Positions 1 through 9,354 of a DNA stretch of 22,314 bases are shown in pieces (position 1 is the first letter of the stretch; every line of letters begins with the position of its first letter). The DNA comes from Schizophyllum amplum (Eukaryota; Basidiomycota; Agaricomycetes; Agaricales; Schizophyllaceae), in NCBI GenBank assembly GCA_007026445.1, contig VDMD01000251.1, forward strand, positions 1 to 22,314. The letters are read 5' to 3'. The translations under genes were made by a program, and so were the position numbers. The notes under the pieces were generated by a model, which saw nothing but the letters and a program-made list of their open reading frames with translations, had not been told where the DNA came from and did no database searches.

Positions 1-374
1 TCGTTCCGCAACCCGCATCTGTACACAAAGCTCGTCGAGTTTGTCGACGTCGACGAGCGGGTGACCAACTTCCCGCGCGGGCTCTGGGATCCGTACGACG
101 TGCAACCGGAGTGGTATGCGGACACATAGGTGCGTAGCTATCAATGTACCTGTTCCCGTGGTGATCTTCTCTCACACAGCGGAAGTGCAGAAGGCACGTG
201 CAGAAAAGGCGGACAAGGAGCCGGCGGGCAAGCGCTCGCAATCAGCTTCACCAGCGCCAAGTCCTCCTCGTCGAAGACGGAGAAGAAGGACACGGGGCCG
301 TACAACCGTACTTGCACGCGTACAAGTCGCAAGACCGCCACCGACAGGACCGGGGGAAGAAGACGAAGTGGTAG
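1..374 (+). CDS. HCNGP/SAP30BP-like transcriptional regulator, 3' end
   Basis: The gene enters from the left edge, so its N-terminus is missing. The first 42 codons contain [20 protein letters not shown] followed by [10 protein letters not shown], the pattern of the HCNGP family (SAP30-binding protein in animals), nuclear proteins linked to transcription and splicing. An intron fits 130-179 (donor GTGCGT, acceptor CACACAG). It joins to [14 protein letters not shown], the expected helical continuation, only if one base is missing near 126; as written, a TAG at 127-129 ends the frame. A second break near 237-239 moves the reading to [18 protein letters not shown] third, less certain one near 308-312 leads to a basic tail ending KKTKW and a stop at 372-374. 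The family call is fairly sure, the exact C-terminus is not. The breaks resemble the one-base errors seen in other genes of this window. Confidence 0.62.
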
Positions 375-917
375 TGCACCGTGCTATCTCGTTCAATTGT
401 CGTTGCTGTCTATCTATGCTCGCAATAGAGCTATTCGCTGTGCATTTTATGTTCGATGATCATCTCCTGCGACCCATCCAATGGTGTGTTCAAATCCTGC
501 TGCGCGAATCTTCGAACAGGTCTAACTTCCGTCACGCATCAGCAAACTCCGTGCCGCCCGGCTGCTCAATTTGGCACAATGGAACCGCGGTGAGTGTGTG
601 ATGGTAAGTATGTATGCAGCTCGCGTTCACTTTGCCCGTGCGCTCTCGCGTCGTGTGGCGTCAGTCCTGTTCAGCGGGCAGCTGTGAAACGTAGGTCGCA
701 GCTAGCTCACAGCTGAAAGAGGACCGGCCCACTGATGGGCAACACAAGCCTATGTACAGCTGGGAAAGAACCAGCTCGCACCATGCGGCGAGGGCACCTC
801 TCATCAACGACAAAAGCGAGCCTGCGAAGTGCGTGGAGGCGGGCTGATTAGCGTTGCGCACGAACTCTGTTGGCTGGTGCGCACGAGCTCTGTGACTGTC
901 GACTGTTGCGCTAAGGC
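375..917. other. Intergenic stretch, no gene seen
   Basis: This is the 3' flank of the HCNGP-like gene up to the first transposon. Short open frames on both strands show no family pattern, splice structure or consistent composition. A B-box-like GTTCAAATC near 488 has no matching A box or cloverleaf, so no tRNA is called. Confidence 0.5.
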
Positions 918-1016
918 GTTGTCGGAGGACCCCTGACAATACGCCCAGAGGCCTGCGCAAAAAAATCGGCGACTTTGACCTGTTTTATCGCGCCGATTTT
1001 GGCGATTCTTGGCCTG

Positions 1017-1271
1017 TTTTATCCGCGTTTTGCGCAGGCATAATCAAATTTCGACCGGCCCGGAGGGCCGGTTGGCGTTTGCCGAACTCCCCAATATGGT
1101 TAATTCTCCCAGAATTCTTTGGTAAATCGAATATTTTTGGCCGTTCCTGCCCATTATATCCGCGTTTTGCGCAGGCCTCTGGCCAAAATCTGACCGTTTT
1201 CATCCGCAACCTGCGGTGGCATCGATTTTTGGACTGCCAAATTTTATCCGCGCCTTGCGCAGGCCTCTGGG
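1017..1271. repeat. Three internal copies of a TATCCGCG..TTGCGCAGGC motif
   Basis: Inside the element at 926-1300 a roughly 22-base motif, ending TTGCGCAGGC, recurs at about 1017-1039, 1155-1176 and 1242-1263. The last two copies continue into CCTCTGG. The inverted copy GCCTGCGCAA lies just inside the left end (951-960). Such subterminal repeats are commonly transposase binding sites; that role is inferred here. Confidence 0.7.
1054..1072. repeat. GC-rich hairpin inside the MITE
   Basis: ACCGGCCC and GGGCCGGT form 8-base perfect arms around a three-base loop, close to the left third of the element. It may simply be part of the element's folding potential. Confidence 0.6.
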
Positions 1272-1382
1272 CGTATCAAGGGCGTATTGTCAGGGGTCCT
1301 GTTGTCGGCTGTTGCGGCCTCTCCTCGTGATCCTGGTCCCCGCACTCGAGTCGTGCGGTGGTGATCGCGTCGGGATGGAAGG

Positions 1383-1456
1383 TCTTCAGGGTCTCTCATC
1401 TTCTTCAGGTCTTCTTGAAGCTTCAGGTCTTTTCCAGGTCTTTCTTCAGGTCTTCT
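1383..1456. repeat. Short degenerate CTTCAGGTCTT repeat tract
   Basis: Four or five imperfect copies of CTTCAGGTCTT occur at about 1384-1392, 1403-1413, 1421-1431, 1434-1442 and 1444-1455. The units are unevenly spaced and the tract sits downstream of the transposon. It looks like a simple-sequence expansion; no coding frame uses it convincingly. Confidence 0.5.
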
Positions 1457-2718
1457 CTGCAGCAGGGTTTTTCGCACCAGGCAAGCACCAGGCGTCTGAT
1501 GTCCCTCAGGACGTTTTTATCATTTATGTCAAGTGTTGGTACGTCGTCATACGAGCAGTGAACCTGGGACTATTTTGAGTGCTCGGCGGGACCCCGCTTT
1601 ATGTGCTCGGCGGACTTGCGAGTGAGTTCTTGTGAGCGCGCACCTCTTGTCCAGTCTCCAGTTTTGGTATCGTGGGAGTGGCCCCAGATGTGTTTGTCCT
1701 TATTTGCCATGCGGCATTCCTTATTTCAAAGTTGCCACGAGGAAGTCCTAATTTGGTTTGCGGCAAAAGGAGGACAATAGACGGCGTTTGCCGAGGGGCC
1801 AGGCGGTTGCATTGTTCTCGAGCTGTTTTTGTTCTCAAGCGGTCACAATGCACGGCGTCGGCTGCGGTGATCTTCTGCGTAAGCCCTGTGTTCTGCAGAA
1901 GGCCCGCTGTCGTCACGGATGACCAGCGGACTTGACCGATGAGCAGGTTCGACTTCTGCTTGACCGCCATCGCTGGACGAGCCTGCAGCAGGTGGCTGGG
2001 TGATCCGCCTGACTCGGTGGCCGCTCGCGTTCTTCTGCTGGTCCCGTCATTCGTGATGGGCGATGAGAGATTTGGCCAGAAGACCTCGGGAGTCGCATGC
2101 GTTGTGCGGAGCCTGGAAACAAACGAAGGGAAGGGGCGAACCAGAGGAAGCCAGCAATGGGGCCGTGCACAAACGGTTGCCCTCCTCGACGGTTTCAGAA
2201 CAAGGGCATCGCCCGGACGGAGTGTTTTGTTCGGAAGACATTCACTGCAGCGCGCAGACGGTACATGATGCACCGCCGCGTTCCCCTGAACAATGGCAAT
2301 GGCGATCCTCGAGTTCAAGGGGCGTGCCAGGCAAGGTCGCGGTCGCCATTGTCCCTGGTAAAATTCCATCGGGCCAAGGATGCCGATAGAACATCAGAAG
2401 ACGACTTATCATGTGAGGAAACAATAGTGGGGCCGAATGCGGAAGGAGGTCAGACCTGGTTATCGCTGCGTGGGTAAGTAAGGTGTCGGGCAGGGCTGAT
2501 ACGTGGATGGGCGCGGTTTCTGTCGTCTGTGGGCGCGAGGAGGGCATGGAGGAGGCCAGGTTTTATTCATCATCAAATATGGTGAGGCTTGTTCTCTGAA
2601 ACGGACGGCAACGTGGGCGAACGGACGTAAACTGGCCGGTGACTGGGGTCCATCACGGAGCCATTCGACGCCTTTTCTCTCCAATTTGATGTTCCGGCTA
2701 TCCCCAAATACGCAAAAC
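1457..2718. other. Intergenic stretch before the HMG-box gene
   Basis: About 1.26 kb with no recognisable gene. The longest open frame is 256 codons on the minus strand (1599-2369, ATG start). It shows no domain and overlaps other open frames on both strands, so it is not called. The motif GTGCTCGGCGG occurs twice close together at about 1580 and 1603. The right part presumably contains the upstream region of the HMG-box gene. Confidence 0.45.
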
Positions 2719-2728
2719 TATATAATAA
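2719..2728 (+). promoter_or_regulatory. TATA box of the HMG-box gene
   Basis: TATATAATAA lies 99 bases upstream of the ATG at 2827 and is followed by a pyrimidine-rich stretch (CCACTCCTCTTCTCCGTCC), a common arrangement of fungal core promoters. Position and composition are seen; the function is inferred. Confidence 0.55.
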
Positions 2729-2826
2729 CCACTCCTCTTCTCCGTCCATAATCGTCCAGAACGCGCCTCGCATACCCGCAGAACGCTCCGCCGCCACCGC
2801 CGCAGCGGTGATGCACAGCGCCCGCC

Positions 2827-4641
2827 ATGGATCAGATATCCTTCGCCACTAATCTTACTCCCAATAATTATGCAGAAATCCAGAACGAGAGTGTTCAGCT
2901 CCCAGAGGAGGTCGTCGATATGGAGGGCGACACCGCGATCCCGGACACATACACCCAGCGCTTCCCGGCCGCGAATCCGGAGGGCAAGGCCAAGACCATG
3001 GCCCGCCGCAGGAACAGGAAGCCAGACGGGCACGTCGGCAGGCCGCCCAACTCCTTCATGCTCTTTCGCGCAGACTTTGTCAACAAGGGCCGCCTCCCTG
3101 CCTCCATGTCCAACCTCAACACCCAGGCCCAGCTCGGCAAGATCATAGGTGTGTTGCAGCCTCCTGTGCGTGCGCCACTCGCTTATGTTGCGCCCCAGCC
3201 CAGGTCTGGCATGGTCTTCCGGAAGAGGAACGCCGCGTATGGAAACGGCGCGCAGCTATCGAGAAGGCCAAGCACGCCCTCGCGCACCCCGAATACCAGT
3301 ACAGGCCAACGCACGCGAAGAAGAAGAGGGATGCAGACTCGGCGGAGATCGAGGAGATTCCAGACAAGCCTGCAAAGGTCAGGAAAACCAAAGCGTCCTC
3401 CAAGAAGCCCCCGAATGTCAAACCTGACAATGTGGTGAGTCATCGGACGCGTCCTATGCATGAACCCCTGACGAGCTTTCTTCCAGCCAGGAGCACAAGT
3501 GCTGCACTTCCAGGACGACCAGGATGGATACGACTCGACGCCAGAGCCGGATAGTCCAGGGCAGTGGGAAGGTGCTAATCAGCGACCATATGGTGCGTCA
3601 ACTTGCTTTTCCTGCATGACGGGCAGACTCACTGGCGGACAGTCCCTTGCCCTAGGGTTATTCCAGTACCGGCTGTCGAAGACTCGACACGGCGCGTACC
3701 CATGATGCGTGTCATAAGCATGCCCAACGGCACATCTCGCCAAACAAACCCGTCCTCGTCCTCCAGCTATCGTGCCGCCGCGCACGCCCAGGCCGTACGC
3801 GATTGCGCGAACCGCCCACAGTACCGCAGCCGCCTCAACGACTACATCATGCAACTCGTCGGGCGCGGCCTCAGCGCAGAAGAGATCGAAGTCGAGGCCG
3901 CCGCATGGGAGCGTCGCGAAACAGCCAGCGGAAACGGCGACGACGGCGCAAGGACCTACTCCGATAGCGCCAGCGAATCCGAGTGGGACTCGGACGACGA
4001 CGACACCCCCGAGCGCAGCGCGAGCAAGTACCGCCTCGTCCCCGTACCCACGCGCTCCTTCCAGCCGCGCGAGTCCTTCGCGCGCGGGGAGCCCGTGGGC
4101 GGGCGCGACGACTCGGAGAGCCGCCGCGGGACACAGACGCCGGACTCGCCGCGGGCCCATGGACCAGGATGAGCAGTGGTCGCCGCCGCGCTCGCCGTCG
4201 CCGCCACCGTCTGTGCCCTCGCCCATCGGCCGCCGCGAGTCCGCCCCGTCGGTCCTGCACCGCCTGGCTGCACCGGAGCAGCAGCAGCAGCGGCAGGCGC
4301 GCCTTTCGGCGCAGTGGTACGATGGCCGGGGTCAGCTGTTCCTCCCACCGCCGCCCCCGCCGACGGGACGTCGTATTGCACAGCCATCGAACCTGCCGCC
4401 ACCGGTCTTCAGGCCTGTGTTTGGCGCGGCGGTGTCGGGCCCGTCGTCCGCGACGTCACCGCCTGTGGATCAGCGGCTGCGGCGAGTTGAGGAGCCGCTC
4501 TCCGTGCAGATGCAGCGCAGCCGCAGCGTGCCCTCGCTGCCGCCGCCGCTCAGGGGACACGACACGCCACCGACATCAGGGCCAGAGACTTCGGGCCGAC
4601 TGCCGTCGTTCTCGGAGGGCTTCTCGTCTTTCTGTGTGTAG
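2827..4641 (+). CDS. HMG-box (SOX/MATA-type) transcription factor
   Basis: A sequence-specific DNA-binding regulator of the fungal MATA/SOX-type HMG-box group. Exons are 2827-3148, 3199-3434, 3487-3592 and 3643-4641. The box covers about residues 71-150: it starts GRPPNSFMLFRADFVNKGRL, crosses intron 1 (acceptor at 3198) and continues QVWHGLPEEERRVWKRRA to HPEYQYRP. A lysine/arginine-rich segment (HAKKKKR) follows and may be a nuclear signal. The second half is low-complexity, with Ser/Asp stretches, a Q run and proline tracts. A frame change near 4156-4158 is needed to reach the stop at 4639-4641. One extra C in the CCC run gives about 553 residues; a 73-base intron at 4095-4167 (donor GTGGGC) gives about 529. 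Otherwise the protein stops at 4172. It is probably a developmental or mating regulator, but no target can be named. Confidence 0.85.
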
Positions 4642-5352
4642 GTGCATCGCTCGAGGAGGCATTGCCGCCGCCGCCGCCAATGCGCTCCCATTTCCCGCTG
4701 TCGCCGCCACTGCCGCTCCTCGCTTCGGCCCCCTTCTTCCTCGCTGCTAACTTATTTCGCTGTCATTGCGCTGTCTAATCGCTTTCGCTGATTGTCTGCA
4801 CTACACGCCTAATGTGAGCGGAACATGGAGCACACACCCAATGCATCTTACTTCCAGCTAATGCGTCCTTCACTATCGACCTCGAGTATACTATTGGCTC
4901 TAGTCAACCCTCCGCACCGTGCATCGTCTCCTCCTCACCTGCGCCCTGCACCCTCACTGCGCTGTGTTCCCTTCGCATTGATATATCTTTACCTACTGGA
5001 TCATGGCTTGGTTTTGGTTTCCTACCCTACCTACACAGGCTCTAACTAACTTCGTCTTTTATTCGCGTCCATCGCCTGGCTGTTGTTCTGCCATCTTTTG
5101 TTATCTCGTTGCGGCGGCCCATCCTACCGTCGCTTGGCCTCTCCAGCGTCCTTCCCCGTCTCCGGACCATGCCACTCCCACGAGCGATGTCACTCCTACC
5201 TGTCCCTTCGTGCTGCTCGTCCTCGGACGCGTAGTACGGCCCCCATCATCCATTCGCAATATACTTATTCAGATAGGAAGGCCTGGCCTCACCTGTACAT
5301 ATATATGCGCTACCTACTACTTACAGCTGATCACCAAGAGACACAACAACAA
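4642..5352. other. 3' flank, pyrimidine-rich, no gene seen
   Basis: This region follows the HMG-box stop codon and runs to the second transposon. It is rich in C and T on the plus strand and includes short open frames (for example 5003-5371) with no domain or conserved pattern. It probably contains the 3' untranslated region of the HMG-box gene. Confidence 0.5.
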
Positions 5353-5354
5353 TA

Positions 5355-5901
5355 CTGAAAGTAACCCCTAAGCGAAACCGGCCCCCTCAACGAAACACGC
5401 GGATGGCGTCGCCCAGAATTCTCTGAAAATTCCGAGAAAATCATATGGTGTATAGGCAAGTATCAAATGTATGCACACAAAATCTCAGACCAATAGCTGC
5501 ACTGCGTAGCACAAACTGCCATGAACAGGAGGATGACTTCCATCAACCAGAATACGACGCGTTCTGCAAGCTTGCAGGACGATTCGTCCAACTCACCTCT
5601 CTAAACATTGTAGGTAGCTTCATCGGACCTAGAGAGACATTCCTACAGAAACGTACAGTGAATGACCAGGCGAGTCGTTGCGCAGGGCGGATGTTTCGCT
5701 GAGGGGTATAACCGGAGTTCCCCACCTCACGCTTCCACCCCCTCCCATTTGCTCAAATCACCGCCGATCCCTCTGAAATTACTTATACGTATACTAGACA
5801 GTAAACATGAACGATTTACCAACTCTCAGCCTATGTCATGAGAGTGACTGAGTGAGCGTGGGCCGATTCGTAAAATCGTTTCGTTCATGGGTTACTTTCA
5901 G
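5355..5901. mobile_element. MITE-like element flanked by TA
   Basis: CTGAAAGTAACCC at 5355-5367 matches the reverse complement of 5889-5901 exactly. The match continues imperfectly to 24 bases (21 of 24), including CGAAAC. TA dinucleotides flank both ends (5353-5354 and 5902-5903), the duplication expected for Tc1/mariner-type elements. At 547 bases it carries no transposase. The only notable frame (5445-5702, 85 codons) has no recognised domain. A TA duplication alone is weak evidence, so the class is tentative. The matched ends and their spacing make an inserted element likely. Confidence 0.68.
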
Positions 5902-5921
5902 TACATTGGAAACCCATGAAC
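5883..5921. repeat. 11-base inverted repeat across the element's right border
   Basis: GTTCATGGGTT (5883-5893) and AACCCATGAAC (5911-5921) are perfect complements, separated by 17 bases holding the last bases of the element and its TA. The flank therefore repeats part of the terminal sequence in inverted order. This may be a remnant of a second copy or a chance hairpin. Confidence 0.55.
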
Positions 5922-6163
5922 TTCGCAGGCCGGAAGCCAGAGGAAGGAAGCTTCAACTCCAGCTTCAATTAGACAAAACCTCAATAGTAGGTCGAGAGAA
6001 CTAGATTATTGCGAAGGTACTATGTGTAGACCACCTGCATCTTCGTGTATAAGCGGGCTGTAATTGAAGGCGAGGTAGGAAGTCCAAATTGGTCGGACGT
6101 ATAAGCAAGGAGAGCGCAGGGATGTCGAGTACCGGGCGAGGGCGAACTTATATTATGTCACTT

Positions 6164-8984
6164 CTACTCATCCCTGCGCCAGTGTACATTCTGAATGATG
6201 GTCTGCAGCTTGTGTTTCCTGTACTCTTCGTTAGGGCGCCGTGATACACATGAATTGCTTCAAGGCTCACCCGCTGAGATGTGACCGGACGCCCGCCTGC
6301 GTGAAGCGCCTGCTGAGATTAGGGCAGACAATGCAAAGACAGTTTGGCAGAGCCGCAACTTCGGCCTCATCGAGTGGAGGGCCATCAACAGATATCTGGA
6401 TGGGCTTTACGTCGACCAGTATAACGGGCATACATAGCACGTCCGTGCTCGTTTGCGGACTGGCGATCTTGTGTCTATTGCCCTTATTAGCAGGTAGAAG
6501 ATGGAGCTCTGGGTCAACTCACGCAGCCCGTACGTGCGCCTCGACATACAGCTTCGGCTGCCAGTTGTCGAGGTGCTCGCCGCAGTGTGCACAAGACCAT
6601 GTCTTCTCCTTTATGAGCTCGAAGCCTTCTTCCGCCCGCGAGCGTGATGTCTCCTCCTCGGATAGTGATTGCCATCCGGGCTGTAGATTGCGGGCGGTAT
6701 GCCGCTTTGCGTGATGAACAACCTGCGGGGGCCATCAGCAATCGGCAACGTCGTATATACTTATGGCGGTACGCACTGCGGAGCGCCATCTGAACGACGG
6801 CCTGCACCAGGCGCCGTCGACTTTTTGTTTTGGGCAATGTGCACAGAATAATCGAGGGTCGCGCTGGTCGAGCTCCGCAAACGTCGTCGTCGCAGTTGGG
6901 AGCTCTAGGACGTCCAAAAGGGACTTCACGACAACGGAAGCATTCTTGTCGTATAGCGAGTAACGCTCGTGCATGTAATAGGGCTCGTGCAAGCACTGCC
7001 TGTGATAAAACACGCATTCGTGGTATCTGAGGCATTGTTCGAAAAGCTCGCCTCCGTTGTGCGTTTTGACGGCAAACGTCGCCATAGCTAAATTGAGAAC
7101 GGACGCGTCCGCGTCCTCGCCCACTTGCAGAATGGCGTCCGTCTTGATCTGCTGTATAGCCTTCGTGATGTCCCGGCGACCCCATACCTCAGCCCTTGCC
7201 CTCGTTGTCTCGACGTGAGAAGCGCACGACGGCAGGACGCGTTGAAAGTCGGATGCAACCACGGTCGTATCCACATCCCTGTAAATGAGAGTGCGAACGG
7301 CGTCGAGGGCAAGGACCGCGTTCGAAGCAGGGAGAGACAGCCAATGCAATGTTGTCCATTCTTGAGGTCCGAACGTCTTCCTGTACACGTCGTCGTACGC
7401 TTCAGTGGCCAGCCGCTTTCGCTGGGCTATGAGAGGCTTGTGATCTTGGTCTATCCGCTGTATGCGCCGCTCAGCGACCACCTTCTCCCACTCCGCAAGA
7501 GTTTTTTGGCCATTCTGAGGAATGTCAGTGGACCATTATACAAAACTGCTTACGACTTACTGGCATCCGTAAGCTCTTTACTGTCTACCGTTACGTGCCA
7601 GTCGCGTAGCGCCTTGTCGACGTCTCGTTCGTCGTGGCCAAGCGTCCCCTGAAGATGCGCTTTGATACTGGACGTCATAATATGAGCCGCAACGTTCAGA
7701 CATGAAATAGATGTGCATGACGCTCACGATTCCTTTCGCTTGGCGACTAGCATCTCGCCTTCTAGCTCTTTCTGTCGTTCGCAAGCGATAAACCAGGTCG
7801 CACAGAGAGAGGCGTGCTACACCATGCGCACAAATTCAGTGGCCATTGTGACGAGATCATTGCCGAGGCTAACCTCGTTGACAGCACTCACGTAGAGAGC
7901 TCTCTCTTTGGCAAATCTCTCGTACATCGCCTTCGCGCCTGATTTGCACGAGGTGACATCCTTCTCATACTTGTCACCTTGCTGGAACATATCTTCTACA
8001 TCGCCTTTCCAATAGTATCTCGCCGTGCGTGGAGGACCATAAGCCCATCCGCCGACTGTTAACGTGATGAGTGGCGGTGCCGCGGTTAGTGTGCAGACAT
8101 ACCATTCGTATAGAGAATGAGATCTAAGAATGCCGCATCACGGTCCGGGTACTCCTGCCTGAACTTGATGGGCGTCAGGAGGCTAATTTCTCGTCAATAC
8201 CGAAACAGGCTTGTCATATGATGCACATACTTGAGTCTTTTGCAGGACGTGCAGACGCGCATGAGGAGTTGCCAGTCAACATTGTTGTCCCCAATGCAGC
8301 CACAATTCTGGTAGTACTAAGCTTCTAATGAGACGCCGGCTTGCCAGATTGAAGCGCACCATACATGTCCTGCTCCCGAAGAGTAAGTTGGCCCACCAAA
8401 CTTCGTTATGGCTCGGTGGAGGCTCCGGAGCGCCAGTGCGTTTCCTGGCCTCTTTCCAGATCGTGAGGGTCCGAGGCGACATCAGGGTCTTCCTCAGTAT
8501 TCTGCTGGTTCGCGCCAGAGCCAATAAATCATGCGGGCCCAGTAGCGCGAGCGTCTGCATTCCAATAGCTTCAATGTAGGTACAACACGCTGCTAACTCG
8601 TTACTCACCTCGTACAATATGACCATTGGCATGTGAAGCAGGTTGCAGCGTTGTCCATTATTCCGACGCTGAGCGAGATTTCCCGTCTCTTTCTCTCCCT
8701 TGACAGGCTCTCTAACAGACGTTGGGGCCTTGCGCGCACGTTTCACAGGTGGCGGACCGTCAGGACCTTTGGACTCTTTCATTCCGTCAGTACAGGGCCG
8801 AAGTGCAGGAGAACGGTATAACGAGGTCCGACGCTTCACCTTCCTCCACGTCAGAATCCATGTCTATGATGGGCTTCGCCATCGGTAAGGCTCCAGACTG
8901 TCGCCGCGTAGTGACCATAGCGAGGGATGGAGGAACAGACAAGCCAGAGTCTGATCGCCGCTTGTCCCGCGCGATGCGCGTCAT
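6164..8984 (-). CDS. F-box protein with three C2H2-like modules (first of tandem pair)
   Basis: Probable substrate adaptor of an SCF ubiquitin ligase; substrate unknown. Twelve exons: 8823-8984, 8609-8773, 8360-8554, 8308-8307 boundary exon 8231-8307, 8103-8182, 7892-8055, 7728-7816, 7561-7667, 6777-7514, 6523-6722, 6271-6474 and 6164-6218, about 744 residues. The ATG at 8984 is the first in frame. The F-box is split by an intron: LLHMPMVILYE joins TLALLGPHDLLALARTS (about residues 99-125). Cys pairs NCGC and CTSC follow, then YYWKGDVEDM. The C-terminus has CAHC plus HHAKRH, then C636/C639 with H655/H660, and C706/C709 with H724/H729. One base is extra in the A6 run at 7502-7507: without it the text reads KWPKTLAEWEK, matching the spacing in the neighbouring paralog. 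The family is common in mushrooms and poorly characterised. Confidence 0.82.
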
Positions 8985-9354
8985 GCGTGATATTGCACGT
9001 GTCGGCGGGGGTTTGGCGGGGGTCGTCCTCACATCGCGGCTCGCCCTATTAGTATTTACTCGAAAGGTTACGTGGGACCGTACTTGTCCGCTTTAACATT
9101 CAGCGTGTCTGATATAGTGGTATGTATGTTTTGCGATGAGCGAAGATACGCGTACTTATAAGAGTTCGAAAAACGCAGCGTTATATCAAGTCATTGGGCC
9201 CACTTGGTCTTCAACCGTACGCGGCCCACACCTTGTCGATATGTACTATGAGCTTGGGCCGACAACCGTTACCATAGTCCTCGTCGCGATGGACTGGCCG
9301 GCTCAGATTTGCAGGACACAAAATGAGTAGATATATTATCGCTCCCGCCATCAG
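8985..9354. other. Spacer between the tandem F-box genes
   Basis: This spacer should hold the promoter of the F-box gene on its left and the 3' end of the one on its right, both on the minus strand. A TATAAG-like motif on the minus strand near 9163-9168 is the only candidate core element. No other gene is seen. Confidence 0.5.

Larger units (their letters stand above)
926..1300. mobile_element. MITE-like DNA transposon with 8-bp target duplication
   Basis: The ends are perfect 20-base inverted repeats: AGGACCCCTGACAATACGCC at 926-945 and its reverse complement at 1281-1300. Identical 8-base direct repeats GTTGTCGG flank the element at 918-925 and 1301-1308, which is a clean target-site duplication. 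An 8-base duplication is known for the hAT, P and KDZ (Kyakuja/Dileera/Zisupton) superfamilies; which one applies cannot be told from the ends alone. At 375 bases it has no room for a transposase, so it is non-autonomous. The right end carries an extra partial repeat of the ATACGCC block, giving a staggered second terminal motif. The perfect repeats and intact duplication suggest a fairly recent insertion. Confidence 0.9.

Noticed and set aside
480..500. tRNA B-box-like GTTCAAATC
   Set aside because: No A box, anticodon arm or acceptor stem can be built around it.
2827..4641. HMG-box gene as a mating-type locus
   Set aside because: In Agaricomycetes mating type is set by homeodomain and pheromone/receptor genes; none lies nearby.
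5003..5371. 122-codon plus-strand frame
   Set aside because: Pyrimidine-rich 3' flank, no domain, and it runs into the inverted repeat of the second element.
8823..9032. Start of the first F-box gene at 9032
   Set aside because: That codon is GTG; the first in-frame ATG is at 8984 and no upstream ATG exists before a stop.
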